The notes: a model not told the origin generated them from the letters alone. Positions 13,170 through 20,980 are shown, counted from the first letter of the stretch. The stretch is DNA of 32,164 nt from Nonomuraea lactucae (GCF_003313395.1 NZ_QNFZ01001060.1:1-32164), one strand, 5' to 3'. Numbers and translations: made by a program.

Positions 13170-15443
13170 TCAGCTTCCGGTCTGGGCGCGGCGGCTCACC
13201 GCGGCCTGGATGGCGGCACGCTTGGCGCCCTTGAGCACCTGACCGTCGCGCTTGATGTTCACGCTGGGCACGTTCAGGTCGCGAAGCTGAGCGGAGATCG
13301 CATCGCCGGTGAGGTCGGCGTAGTGCTCGGGGATGCGTTCGGCCAGCCGGGCGGCGATCTGCGCCCAGGACAGGCCGGTCTCACTGCCCTCGAAGACGCT
13401 CACGGCGTCGGCCAGCACGTCGCGCACCTCGCGCACGGCGGCTTGGCCGGCGGCCATGCCGGACAGCGTGCCGGCGCGTTCGCGCAGCTTGCGCGCGGTC
13501 AGCAGGATCTTTTCGGCGTCCTCGGCGTCGGCCAGGTGGAAGCGCACCGTGGGCGTGTCGTCGCCGGCGCCGCGCAGGATGCCGACACCCTTGTAGGACG
13601 GGAGCAGGGTGGAGGAGTCGAAGCCCTCGGAGTTCGCGCCGGAGCCGAGCACCAGGTCAGAGACCTGCCAGGAGCCGGTGCGCAGCGCGATGCGCACCTG
13701 GTGGTTGTCGCGGAAGCTGGTGAAGGCGGTGGCGGCGTCGCCGGTGCCGACCCCGCCGGGCTTCTGCGTGGCGTCCAGCACGATGACGCCGGCGGCCGGG
13801 GCCACCTTGACCAGGAACACCAGCAGGCCGGATATCTCCTTGTTCAGCTCCTTGTCGCCGGTGTCGAAGTACTCCTGACACTCATCGATCACGACCAGGC
13901 GCACGGGCATGCCGTACTTCGGGTCACGGGCGATGTCGCGGGTCAGCTTGCCCTCGGGGCAGATGTCCACGGGCAGCTCGGACAGCTTCTGGTAGCGGGC
14001 TTGCACGTCGGCCTTGAGGTCGCGCAGCATCTGCACGAACGTCTCCAGCGGGTCGCCGTCGCGGGTGAGGGTGAAGCCGAACCCGCACGAGTGGGCGACC
14101 AGGGCGAACTTGCGCCAGTCCGGCGAGCCCTTGCCGTCGAAGACCTCCAGCCGCACGTACGGGTCCAGCGCCGCATACAAGGCGAGGAGGCGGGCGGTGA
14201 AGCTCTTACCCTGCCGAGGTTGCGCGCCGACCAGGATGGACGTCCACAGCATGAGCAGCGTGACGGCGCGGCCTCGTTCGTCCACGCCGAGCGGGGCGGG
14301 CTGCCAAATGTCGGTTTCCTTGCAGGCCAGCAGCGGCGTGCGACCGGCCGGCGTCGCGAGCGGGTCGGAGTCGGCGACCCACAGCCAGTGCGAGCGGTGC
14401 GATTCGGGGTCGCGGGAGATGGTGACCTGCGACAGCGCCACATCCAGCCCCGAGGCGATGGCCGGGCGGGCCTTGACCGCGTCATCGAAGGTCTTGCCGT
14501 AGGGCAGGTTGACCAGCACCTTGGAGCCGTTGCCCTCGCGCGCCATGGCGGCGCCGAACTCGATCTGCTGGTTCGGCCGCTCGGGGTGGCCGAGGTTGGC
14601 GGAGTAGTAGGCGCGCAGCACGATGTCGCTGTTGAGCCGGCGGTAGCGGCGCGTCACCACGGCGGAGGGGATGAGCTGTCGGCCGGCGGGACGCCCGTAG
14701 CGGGCCAGCACCGGCACCAGGCCGGCGACGATGACGCCCTGCCACAGCGCGGGCAACCCGAGCACCACCATCATGGCGATGAACAGGGCGATGAGCTGGA
14801 AGAACAGCACCACACCGCGCCAGCGGCGGGTGGCCTTGCCCTCCCGGTGCAGCTTGAGCCACATCGCCGGGTCGTTGTCAGTGGCGGCCTGCTGCAACAA
14901 CAGATACTGCTCATTGACCCACCACCAGCGAAGCTGCCGGCCGGCCAGTCGGAACACGCCGACGATCGCCCACCAGGCGACCTTGAGCAGGTACCACGGT
15001 GAACGGACCGCGTGGAAACCGGCGATGTAGCCCCAGCGGGCGGCGGTGATGCGGATGGTCGCGCCGAGGTTGGTCCGGCGCAGCGCGGTCGGGATGATCG
15101 GCCGTCGCTTCTGCACCGGCGGCGTAGTCGGGGCGGCGGCCTCGGGTGAGTCCACCGGCACCGGCGTGTCGTCGGCGGGCGGCGGGTCGTCCAGCTCGAT
15201 CTCAAAGGACGTGTCACGGGCGGCGGACCGCCGCACGGTCGGGGCCTGCGGGTCAGCGGTCGGATCGCCGGCCGGGTCGGCGGTCGGGTCGCCGTCCGGT
15301 GTGGGCGGCAGGGTGCCGTACGGCAGGCGGTCGGCGCGGGCGGCGTCCAGGTCCACCACGTCCGCCCCCGGACGGTCGGCGGCGCGGTCGGCGGTGAGGT
15401 CGGCGGTGAGGTCGGCGGGTGTGTCGTGGGTGAGGTCGGTCAT
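13170..15443 (-). CDS. FtsK/SpoIIIE-type conjugative DNA translocase (TraB-like)
   Basis: A 757-residue septal DNA pump. An acidic, probably disordered N-terminus (1-115, with repeated TADLTAD and DPTADPAGD units) leads to two transmembrane helices (about 211-229 and 232-247). The motor carries Walker A GAQPRQGKS (406-414) and Walker B LVVIDE (D520-E521). A C-terminal winged helix of FtsK-gamma type (about 690-757) should read the clt repeats. In actinomycetes one such hexameric protein moves double-stranded plasmid DNA between hyphae. ATG 15443 was chosen because the domain and GAGG support it. The frame upstream is GC-rich intergenic sequence. It follows the MazG-like gene after 228 nt. Confidence 0.93.
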   Translation of the reverse strand: MTDLTHDTPADLTADLTADRAADRPGADVVDLDAARADRLPYGTLPPTPDGDPTADPAGDPTADPQAPTVRRSAARDTSFEIELDDPPPADDTPVPVDSPEAAAPTTPPVQKRRPIIPTALRRTNLGATIRITAARWGYIAGFHAVRSPWYLLKVAWWAIVGVFRLAGRQLRWWWVNEQYLLLQQAATDNDPAMWLKLHREGKATRRWRGVVLFFQLIALFIAMMVVLGLPALWQGVIVAGLVPVLARYGRPAGRQLIPSAVVTRRYRRLNSDIVLRAYYSANLGHPERPNQQIEFGAAMAREGNGSKVLVNLPYGKTFDDAVKARPAIASGLDVALSQVTISRDPESHRSHWLWVADSDPLATPAGRTPLLACKETDIWQPAPLGVDERGRAVTLLMLWTSILVGAQPRQGKSFTARLLALYAALDPYVRLEVFDGKGSPDWRKFALVAHSCGFGFTLTRDGDPLETFVQMLRDLKADVQARYQKLSELPVDICPEGKLTRDIARDPKYGMPVRLVVIDECQEYFDTGDKELNKEISGLLVFLVKVAPAAGVIVLDATQKPGGVGTGDAATAFTSFRDNHQVRIALRTGSWQVSDLVLGSGANSEGFDSSTLLPSYKGVGILRGAGDDTPTVRFHLADAEDAEKILLTARKLRERAGTLSGMAAGQAAVREVRDVLADAVSVFEGSETGLSWAQIAARLAERIPEHYADLTGDAISAQLRDLNVPSVNIKRDGQVLKGAKRAAIQAAVSRRAQTGS

Positions 15444-15549
15444 GATGTGAGGCACCTCGCGTGCGTTGTCGGTAAGCGGGGCGGCAGGGCACGGCTTCGG
15501 TTTGGCGACTGAGGGGCCGTGCCCTGCCTGGTGGTGCGGTCTGCCGGGG

Positions 15550-15617
15550 CGGTCGGACCGCGTCTGGCCGGTGCGGGCGGGTGGTGCGGGAGGTGGGCGG
15601 GCGGACCGTGCGGTCCG
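15550..15617. promoter_or_regulatory. inverted GGTCGGACC/CGGTCCG repeats upstream of the translocase gene
   Basis: CGGTC-G-GACCG (15550-15560) and CGGACCG-TG-CGGTCCG (15602-15617) lie in the 228-nt gap between the MazG-like gene and the translocase. A repressor controlling transfer could bind here, since TraB-type genes are usually kept silent. Part of the gap is simply very GC-rich, so the signal is only moderate. Confidence 0.4.
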
Positions 15618-15671
15618 ACCGAGGCTCGCCGGGCGGTCGGGGCCGTGGAGGTCCACCGGGCGGCGGTGCGC

Positions 15672-16013
15672 TCAGGCGGCGTCCAGGAGGCGCAGCAGCC
15701 TCGGGTAGCGGGCGGCGATGTGGGTGCTGAGGATCTTTTCGGCGTCCTCGGGGCCGCCGGCGACGGTGGCCAGTGCCGACATGGCGGCGATGATGACGTC
15801 GCACAGTTCGCCGGTCAGCTCGGCGTGGGTGGCGCTGACGCCCTTGCGGGGGTTCTGGCCGGTCACGCCGATGTAAGCCGAGACGACCTCACCGAACTCT
15901 TCCCCGATCTTCATGATGCGCATGGCGATCTCGTGGTCGGTGCGGGGGTTGGCCGCGTCCAGCCAGGTCAGCAGCAGCCGGACGTGCTGGGCAAGAGTGA
16001 TCTGTTTAGCCAT
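15672..16013 (-). CDS. MazG-like nucleotide pyrophosphohydrolase-fold protein
   Basis: A 113-residue all-helical protein. IMKIGEEFGEVVSAYIGVTG supplies the metal-binding E-x2-E pair, and ELTGELCDVIIAAMSAL the second E-x3-D motif of the MazG/all-alpha NTPase fold. It probably hydrolyses a nucleotide triphosphate, and such proteins are common in actinomycete elements. ATG 16013 has AAGGGA 9 nt upstream. It lies 14 nt after the DUF2637 gene. Confidence 0.85.
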   Translation of the reverse strand: MAKQITLAQHVRLLLTWLDAANPRTDHEIAMRIMKIGEEFGEVVSAYIGVTGQNPRKGVSATHAELTGELCDVIIAAMSALATVAGGPEDAEKILSTHIAARYPRLLRLLDAA

Positions 16014-16027
16014 GACGAGCGGTCCCT

Positions 16028-17062
16028 TCAGACGGCGGTGTGCTGCTCGGCGGGGGCTTCGGTGCGCAGCCGGGTCAGCAGCGCGCCGGCGCGGTCGGTG
16101 GAGATGGACTGACCGGTCTGCCGGATGGCCTCGCGCAGCCGGTCCCGGGTGAGCTGTTCGCCCTTGGTTTCCAGGTCGGCGGCGATCTGCCAGCCGAGCG
16201 GCATCAGGTCGTCCACGTCCGGCGGCGCTGCCCGCTTGCCGGTACCCGACGTGCGAGCGGCAGGGCGGGTGCCGGTGCGGGTGGTGCGCTTGCGCGGGGC
16301 GGGCGGCAGGGCGGGACGCGCGGGAGTGGGCGGGGTGAGGCGTTCGCTTTCGACATGGACGGGTGCGCCGGTGGGGGCGAGTTCGCCGAGGCGGTACAGG
16401 GCGCGCTCGCGACGGCTGGCCTTGAAGCGCCACAGCCGGCCGTAGCGGTCCTGTAGGTCGGTCTTGGCCAGGATGCGCTCACGCTCGCGTGCCAGCGCGT
16501 CGGGATAGGAGCGGACCTCCCACAACACCATGCGCCGCCACAGGGCGAACGTCGGGAATGGGGCCAGCAGCCAGCGGGAGCGGCGGATGCCGTCCATCCG
16601 GTCGGGCTTGGCCAGGTCGGCGCGCTTGCGGATGACGTGCGCGCCGACCTCCACGGCCACGACCCACAGCAGCGGCAGCACCGCGTGTGCCACGACGGCG
16701 AACCAGTCGATCGGGTCGGCCTGAAGGTAGGCGGCCACGTTGAGGTAGACGGTGGCGGCGGTCAACGCCCACGGGATGAACCGCAGCCAGCGCACCCGCA
16801 TGCCGAGGCGGGCGAGCACGATGTCCAGCGCGGAAAACACCGCGATGCCCAGGTCGATGCCGAGGGGCACAGTGAAGGACAGCCAGCCGAACGACGGTTC
16901 GGCGGCCTCGGCGACGCGGCCGAAGCTGTTGACGAAGCCGAGCAACCCGAGCACGCCGGTTACGGCGGCGGTGACGGCGACGGCGGTGTGTTCGCCACTG
17001 GTCAACTCGCGCGGGCGGGCGCCGGCGGCAGTGATGCCAGTGGTCATGTCGGTGGGGGTCAT
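16028..17062 (-). CDS. DUF2637 membrane protein (SpdB-like)
   Basis: A 344-residue protein with four transmembrane helices at about 26-46, 59-80, 93-112 and 121-143, characteristic of DUF2637 proteins in actinomycete conjugative elements. The soluble C-terminal half is basic and has a winged-helix-like end (ETKGEQLTRDRLREAIRQTG, then ALLTRLRT). It may act at the membrane during DNA spread. Its ATG overlaps the RRQRL-type gene in ATGA, with AGGAGG 7 nt before it. Confidence 0.85.
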   Translation of the reverse strand: MTPTDMTTGITAAGARPRELTSGEHTAVAVTAAVTGVLGLLGFVNSFGRVAEAAEPSFGWLSFTVPLGIDLGIAVFSALDIVLARLGMRVRWLRFIPWALTAATVYLNVAAYLQADPIDWFAVVAHAVLPLLWVVAVEVGAHVIRKRADLAKPDRMDGIRRSRWLLAPFPTFALWRRMVLWEVRSYPDALARERERILAKTDLQDRYGRLWRFKASRRERALYRLGELAPTGAPVHVESERLTPPTPARPALPPAPRKRTTRTGTRPAARTSGTGKRAAPPDVDDLMPLGWQIAADLETKGEQLTRDRLREAIRQTGQSISTDRAGALLTRLRTEAPAEQHTAV

Positions 17063-17442
17063 GCGGCGGCCTCCTGTCCGCAGTCGAGGCAGGTCCCGAG
17101 GTGGCGCGGCAGCACGTAGCCGACATCGCGCGTGCACACCGGGCAGGTACGGCGAGCTTGGTTGGCCTTGGCCAGCGCGGCGCGCTGGCGCGGGCTCGGG
17201 TGGCGCTTCGGCAACGCGAACCGCACGTCGTAGAGGTAGGCAGCGCGCACGCCGGGCGCCCCGTAGCGGCGCGAGCGCCACAGCACTTGCGCCTGCACGC
17301 CCTGACCACCGGGGCGCAGCCCTTCGGCGGTGAGCTGACGCAGGGTCAGCAGATGCGGCGGGGCCATCTTCCACGGGTAGGTGGGCAGGCCGCCGTGGCT
17401 CTTGCCGGTCGGATCCCAGAAGCGGGCCAGGATGCGCGACAT
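17059..17442 (-). CDS. RRQRL-motif zinc-binding protein
   Basis: A 127-residue protein starting MSRILARFWDPTG, with LLTLRQLTAEGLRPGGQ and a C-terminal zinc set, CPVC plus CLDCG. This pattern matches RRQRL-motif proteins, common and uncharacterised in actinomycete mobile elements. ATG 17442 overlaps the upstream stop (TGATG) and has GGAGGTG before it. The role is unknown. Confidence 0.8.
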   Translation of the reverse strand: MSRILARFWDPTGKSHGGLPTYPWKMAPPHLLTLRQLTAEGLRPGGQGVQAQVLWRSRRYGAPGVRAAYLYDVRFALPKRHPSPRQRAALAKANQARRTCPVCTRDVGYVLPRHLGTCLDCGQEAAA

Positions 17443-17975
17443 CACGCCACCTCCGCGAACGTGTACCGGCTGAGCAGGTGCGCGGCGAAGTAGCGAACGA
17501 CATCGGCGAGGATGGGCGCATCGAGTATGGTCAGCCACCAGTCAGGCGCGGTGTCCTCGGCCAGGCCCATCGCCTTCCGGAGGTCGGCGAACGTGCCGAC
17601 GCGGATCCGGGTCGGCATGCCGTAGGCCGCTTCCAGGTCGGCGGTCAAGCCGTCGCGATCGTGACATCCGCGGATGTCGAGGAAACGGCCGGCCGGGGTG
17701 ATGACCCCTACGTGCGTCCACTCCCAGCCGTCCTCACGCCGTCGTTCGACCAGGCCGTATGACCAGCCGGTCACCTCGTGCAGGGCCGCCGCTAAGAGCC
17801 AGCAGTAGCCCCAGGCGAAGAACTCGTCGGCGTCGTCGTCGATCACGCCGGGACGCAGCATCGCGCACGTGAGTCCACGCCGCGTGGTGGGCTTGGACGG
17901 CCAGAACTCCACCGCGATCTGCTCGAACGGCTGGCCGGCGGCGGCCTGCTCCAGATGCGGGTAGGTGGCGGTCAT
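17442..17975 (-). CDS. hypothetical protein with a possible papain-like triad
   Basis: A 177-residue protein, not assigned to a family. GYCWLLAAALHEVTGW, WTHVGVITPAG and RFLDIRGCHD could form a Cys-His-Asp triad in the order and spacing of small papain-fold hydrolases. That is inference from motif spacing only. The rest is rich in aromatic residues near the C-terminus (DWWLTILDAP, VVRYFAAHLL). ATG 17975 has GGAGGTG upstream and overlaps the whiB stop (TGATG). Confidence 0.6.
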   Translation of the reverse strand: MTATYPHLEQAAAGQPFEQIAVEFWPSKPTTRRGLTCAMLRPGVIDDDADEFFAWGYCWLLAAALHEVTGWSYGLVERRREDGWEWTHVGVITPAGRFLDIRGCHDRDGLTADLEAAYGMPTRIRVGTFADLRKAMGLAEDTAPDWWLTILDAPILADVVRYFAAHLLSRYTFAEVA

Positions 17976-18343
17976 CACGCCACCTCCAGACCGGACAGTC
18001 GCTGAGCGGCACGAGAGCGCATCGCCTCGTACAGCTCCGTGATCTCGGCGTGGGTGTCGATCTCGGCGGCGGTGCGGCCGGCCCAGATGCCCGAGGTCGG
18101 GCGGAGTCTCAGGGCGTACTCGTCGCACAGCACGCGCGCCGGGCAGGTGGCGCACACCTCACGCGCCACGGCCTCACGGGCGGCACGCTCAGCAGTCGTC
18201 TCGATCAGCAGGCGCGGGCCGGTGTGCAGCTCCGGGTCGTAGGTGCACTCAGGCAGCAGCGGGTCGACATCCCCGCCCCACAGCGTTTCGATCTCGGCGA
18301 GCGACATGCGAGACGGGTGGATCGGAAGGTCGGAGCGAACCAT
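17975..18343 (-). CDS. WhiB-family iron-sulfur transcription factor
   Basis: A 122-residue WhiB-like protein. Cys33, Cys64, Cys67 and Cys73 form the C-x30-C-x2-C-x5-C cluster site, and GIWAGRTAAE matches the G[I/V]WGG turn. It should bind a [4Fe-4S] cluster and alter transcription with sigma factor. ATG 18343 has GAAGGAG 10 nt upstream. A 40-nt hairpin lies 27 nt before it. It opens a tightly coupled set of five genes. Confidence 0.93.
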   Translation of the reverse strand: MVRSDLPIHPSRMSLAEIETLWGGDVDPLLPECTYDPELHTGPRLLIETTAERAAREAVAREVCATCPARVLCDEYALRLRPTSGIWAGRTAAEIDTHAEITELYEAMRSRAAQRLSGLEVA

Positions 18344-18370
18344 GATGGTGGTACTCCTTCGGGAGTCGAG

Positions 18371-18410
18371 CGGGGGCGGCTCAGGTCTTGGCGGATGAGG
18401 GCCGCCCCCG
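18371..18410 (-). promoter_or_regulatory. leader hairpin upstream of the whiB-like gene
   Basis: CGGGGGCGGC (18371-18380) pairs perfectly with GCCGCCCCCG (18401-18410) around a 20-nt loop. The structure is 27 nt before the whiB-like start codon and 13 nt after the preceding stop. It may end part of the transcripts or control translation. Confidence 0.55.
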
Positions 18411-18423
18411 GCAGATGAAGTGG

Positions 18424-18600
18424 TCACTTGCTGCTGACGGCCTTGATGAACTCGGCGAACTGCTGCGCGCCGGTCACGATCGCCTCAAAGGCCCACTTGC
18501 ACGCCACGGCAGCGCCCTGCGGGTCGGTGAAGAGGTAGATGACAAAGCCGATCAGGACCAGCGACGGCAGGAACCGGCCGACGCTCTTGGCAGGCTGCAT
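18424..18600 (-). CDS. 58-residue single-pass membrane protein
   Basis: A small gene in the whiB operon. It starts MQPAKSVGRF, has one strong hydrophobic segment (about 10-24, FLPSLVLIGFVIYLF) and continues with TDPQGAAVACKWAFEAIV and an amphipathic end (FAEFIKAVSSK). GGGAGC lies 5 nt before the ATG. The codon pattern is good. A tRNA-like leader structure lies 43 nt upstream. It may be a small Spd-like transfer protein or a membrane regulator. No family was recognised. Confidence 0.7.
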   Translation of the reverse strand: MQPAKSVGRFLPSLVLIGFVIYLFTDPQGAAVACKWAFEAIVTGAQQFAEFIKAVSSK

Positions 18601-18643
18601 GGAAAGCTCCCATGGGTAGGTGAACCCGGCAGAGCAGCCGGAG

Positions 18644-18687
18644 CGCCCCGGCAGGGAGTCGAACCCTTGCCTGCGACCATCGGGGCG
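18644..18687 (-). ncRNA. tRNA-like leader structure, copy A
   Basis: Read on the minus strand, a 7-bp acceptor-like stem (CGCCCCG with CGGGGCG, 18644-18650 with 18681-18687) closes on a T-arm mimic with the loop TTCGACT, which fits the tRNA T-loop consensus. The stem GCAGGG pairs with CCCTTGC with one bulge. The D and anticodon arms are replaced by 10 nt (ATGGTCGCAG). It lies 43 nt before the start of the 58-aa gene. Copy B differs by a compensating pair change. Confidence 0.6.
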
Positions 18688-18714
18688 AAAGCGGAAAGGC
18701 CAGACCGGTCGTGG

Positions 18715-18870
18715 TCAGCCGGGGGCCACCTCGACATAGACCCGGACACTGGGTTGGGCAGGAGCCGAAGGGCACAGCCCTTTGATCGCGGTGATGGAGA
18801 ACGTCTCGCGCAGGGTCAGCACGGCGTCGGCTACCTCGGCAGGCGTTCCGGTCAGTCGGATGGACAGCAT
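18715..18870 (-). CDS. 51-residue conserved-type small protein
   Basis: The product contains MLSIRLTGTPAEVADAVLTL, then RETFSITAI and ends RVYVEVAPG, forming a beta-alpha-beta-beta pattern. Similar proteins of about 50-60 residues are, from memory, frequent in actinomycete AICEs and have no known role. AAAGGAG lies 5 nt before the ATG. It is the first gene of the minus-strand operon, and a tRNA-like structure lies 45 nt before its start codon. Confidence 0.75.
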   Translation of the reverse strand: MLSIRLTGTPAEVADAVLTLRETFSITAIKGLCPSAPAQPSVRVYVEVAPG

Positions 18871-18915
18871 CAGCACTCCTTTGGGTGGGCTGTGACAGAG
18901 GCGAGAGGCGTGGGT

Positions 18916-18956
18916 GCCCTGGCAGGGAGTCGAACCCTGCCTGCGACCATCAGGGC
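18916..18956 (-). ncRNA. tRNA-like leader structure, copy B
   Basis: On the minus strand GCCCTG/CAGGGC closes on a perfect GCAGGG/CCCTGC stem with a TTCGACT loop. The 10-nt joining strand ATGGTCGCAG is identical to copy A. Against copy A the outer stem has a C-G to T-A exchange on both sides, which keeps pairing. It lies 45 nt before the 51-aa gene start. Confidence 0.6.
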
Positions 18957-18967
18957 GAATCGAAGGG

Positions 18968-19000
18968 GCGTGGCCCGAGGCAACCAACCCCAGGCCACGC
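18968..19000. promoter_or_regulatory. inverted repeat in the leader of the minus-strand operon
   Basis: GCGTGGCC (18968-18975) and GGCCACGC (18993-19000) can form an 8-bp stem with a 17-nt loop. It lies directly upstream of tRNA-like copy B in the transcript. It could be a terminator-like or regulatory hairpin. Confidence 0.4.
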
Positions 19001-19082
19001 GGTGTATGGAAGATCAAAAAGTGCAGGGGTCGATGCCCCATGCGGGCCGCCTTTTCAATGGGAGGCGGTGGCCCTTGTCGTC

Positions 19083-19101
19083 GCTATTGAGTTCTCAAAA
19101 G
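19083..19101 (-). promoter_or_regulatory. rrn-leader-like motif at the start of the minus-strand operon
   Basis: On the minus strand the sequence reads TTTTGAGAACTCAATAGCG, in which TTGAGAACTCAA forms a small palindrome. This closely resembles the antitermination (boxA) region of actinobacterial rRNA leaders. It lies about 210 nt before the first small gene, where the operon leader should be. The resemblance is from memory. Confidence 0.45.
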
Positions 19102-19166
19102 ATCAGGTGCGACAGCCCGTCGGCGCGCGGCTTGCGCCGCCTTCCCAAGTCTTCCGGCTGTGCTTG

Positions 19167-19291
19167 AACTGGCTTGAGCCAGTTCGTCTATGGCCTGATT
19201 GAAACTGGCTCAAGCCAGTTGGTCAAGGGCTTAGACCAAGAAGTTCGGCATCAGTGGCCTGAGCCAGTAGGCTAAGTGGCGTAAGCCAGGG
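19167..19291. promoter_or_regulatory. four operator copies upstream of the GntR gene
   Basis: AACTGGCTTGAGCCAGTT (19167-19184) and AACTGGCTCAAGCCAGTT (19203-19220) have perfect 8-bp arms around a 2-nt centre. Degenerate copies with AGCCAG half-sites follow at 19252-19269 and 19274-19291. The array covers the region between the minus-strand operon and the GntR gene, so the repressor can probably silence both itself and the divergent operon. No gene was seen in 18871-19325 apart from these signals. Confidence 0.75.
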
Positions 19292-19325
19292 CAAATAGCT
19301 CTGCGTGACCGCGAGGGAACCTTTG

Positions 19326-20108
19326 ATGAACGATCACGAGGAACGCGAAAGCGTGCGCCGCCCGCCGAGCAAGCGCATCGCCGATGAGCTTCGCCAGGCA
19401 ATCGAGTCGGGAGAGCTGACGCCAGGCGCGAAGCTGCCGTCCGAACGTGACCTAGCCGCCCACTACGGCACCGCGCGCAACACGGCACGAGAGGCGGTCA
19501 GGATCCTGACCGACGCAGGTCTTGTGATCGCGGAACATGGTCGGGGGGCCTACGTGCGCAAGCCTCAAGCCCTCATCCGGCTGGGCAACGATCGTTACTC
19601 GCCGAAGTATCGCGACGCTGGACTGTCGCCCTTCCTGCTGGAATGCGCCAAGCAGGGCAAGACGGGCCGGTTCGAGGTCTTGAGCATCGAACGCGCCACA
19701 CCGCCGACTGAGGTAGCGGGCCGGCTCGATGTCTCCGAGAAGACCAAGTCTGTTCTGCGACGTGAGAACGTCTTCTGGGCGGACGATGACCCGGTCCAGC
19801 GAGTGACCACCTACATCCCGTGGGCGATCGCTACGGGCACGGGTCTCCTACAAGAAGAGGTCCCCCATCAGTACGGCATCCACGGAGTGCTGGAAGATCG
19901 GGGCCACGTGATGGCCCGCATCCGCGAAGAGATAAATGCGCGCATGCCACGGGCTGACGAGGCGCGACATCTGCGACTGCCCCCGGGCGTGCCGGTTATC
20001 GATGTGCTCCACACCAGCGTTGACCAGAAGGGGAAGGCTTACGAGGTGACCCGGTTCGTCATGCGGGCGGACATGTCTGGCCTGCTCTACGACGTGCCTG
20101 TCGAATGA
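19326..20108 (+). CDS. GntR/UTRA-family transcriptional repressor (KorSA-like)
   Basis: A 260-residue protein. The winged helix-turn-helix (about 14-78: SKRIADELRQAIESGELTPG, KLPSERDLAAHYGTARNTAR, GRGAYV) is followed by a UTRA effector domain to the end (for example EVTRFVMRADMSGLLYD). GntR/UTRA proteins repress transfer and excision in AICEs such as pSAM2 (KorSA). ATG 19326 was chosen over the GTG at 19305 because GAGGGA lies 7 nt upstream. Four operator copies lie before it. Its stop overlaps the transporter gene (ATGA), so both are made together. Confidence 0.92.
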   Translation: MNDHEERESVRRPPSKRIADELRQAIESGELTPGAKLPSERDLAAHYGTARNTAREAVRILTDAGLVIAEHGRGAYVRKPQALIRLGNDRYSPKYRDAGLSPFLLECAKQGKTGRFEVLSIERATPPTEVAGRLDVSEKTKSVLRRENVFWADDDPVQRVTTYIPWAIATGTGLLQEEVPHQYGIHGVLEDRGHVMARIREEINARMPRADEARHLRLPPGVPVIDVLHTSVDQKGKAYEVTRFVMRADMSGLLYDVPVE

Positions 20109-20980
20109 CTCGTGTCGGCATTGGGGGCGCCGCACGGGTGCTGGCGTTGGCCCTGCTGTGGGGATCAGGGTTCCTATGGATCAAGATCGCTCTGTGGGGC
20201 CTCTCCCCCACGCAGGTCACGCTGACCAGACTGCTCTTGGGGGCGATTGTGCTGGTGGCGATCGTCTATAGCCAGCGACTAAGACTCGCATCTGGGCGAT
20301 ACCTTTGGGCACACCTCGCCGTGGCTGCCCTATTCGCCAATGCGGCTCCCTACCTGCTATTCGCCGTAGGCGAGCAGACAGTCTCATCCTCGGTGGCGGG
20401 CATCATTAACTGCACCACCCCCTTGTGGACCATGCTTCTTGCATATGCCTCAGGTCATGACCGAAAGCTCGGTACAGCTCGGCTTCTCGGCCTGCTCATG
20501 GGCTTTGTAGGCACGCTCCTGATCTTTGCCCCCTGGTCCTCGGGCAACCAGGTTGTCTCCTGGGGGGGACTAGCCTGTCTCGGCGCCTCTCTGTGCTATG
20601 CGATCAGCTACCTCTACATGGACCGTTTCCTCGTTAACCGAGGGTTGCCCCCGTTGGTGCTTTCAGCCAGCCAACTGATCGCAGCATCAGGTCTCATGGT
20701 CCTGGCACTGCCGTTCGAGGGTCTGCAGGCGATCAAGCCTCGTCTGGATGTGTTGGTTGCCATCGTCGTTCTCGGCTTCCTAGGCACTGGAATGGCGTAC
20801 GTGCTCAACTACAGGATCATCCAAGATGACGGCCCCGTGCTCGCATCGACCGTGACCTACCTCCTCCCGATTGTGGCCGTGATCCTTGGCTGGTTGGTGC
20901 TCGCTGAAGTGCCTACCCTCCTTTCGCTAGGTGGCATGGCCGTGGTCCTGGCCGGCGTCGCCATGACACGGGTCCCGTAG
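20105..20980 (+). CDS. EamA-type (DMT superfamily) membrane transporter
   Basis: A 291-residue protein with ten predicted transmembrane helices in two EamA repeats (ALALLWGSGFLWIKIALWGL; ANAAPYLLFAVGEQTVSSSV; later LGFLGTGMAYVLNYRI and VTYLLPIVAVILGWLVL). Such carriers export small metabolites or amino acids. Its start overlaps the repressor stop, so it is controlled with it. Its role in the element is unknown and it is probably cargo. GC is lower than in the backbone. Confidence 0.9.
   Translation: MTRVGIGGAARVLALALLWGSGFLWIKIALWGLSPTQVTLTRLLLGAIVLVAIVYSQRLRLASGRYLWAHLAVAALFANAAPYLLFAVGEQTVSSSVAGIINCTTPLWTMLLAYASGHDRKLGTARLLGLLMGFVGTLLIFAPWSSGNQVVSWGGLACLGASLCYAISYLYMDRFLVNRGLPPLVLSASQLIAASGLMVLALPFEGLQAIKPRLDVLVAIVVLGFLGTGMAYVLNYRIIQDDGPVLASTVTYLLPIVAVILGWLVLAEVPTLLSLGGMAVVLAGVAMTRVP

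Noticed and set aside
13155-15002. Plus-strand 615-codon frame opposite the translocase gene
   Set aside because: It mirrors the FtsK-type gene, whose Walker motifs and membrane helices are clear on the minus strand.
18644-18956. Real tRNA genes at the two tRNA-like segments
   Set aside because: The D arm and anticodon arm are missing and no CCA end follows, so they are tRNA mimics and not tRNAs.
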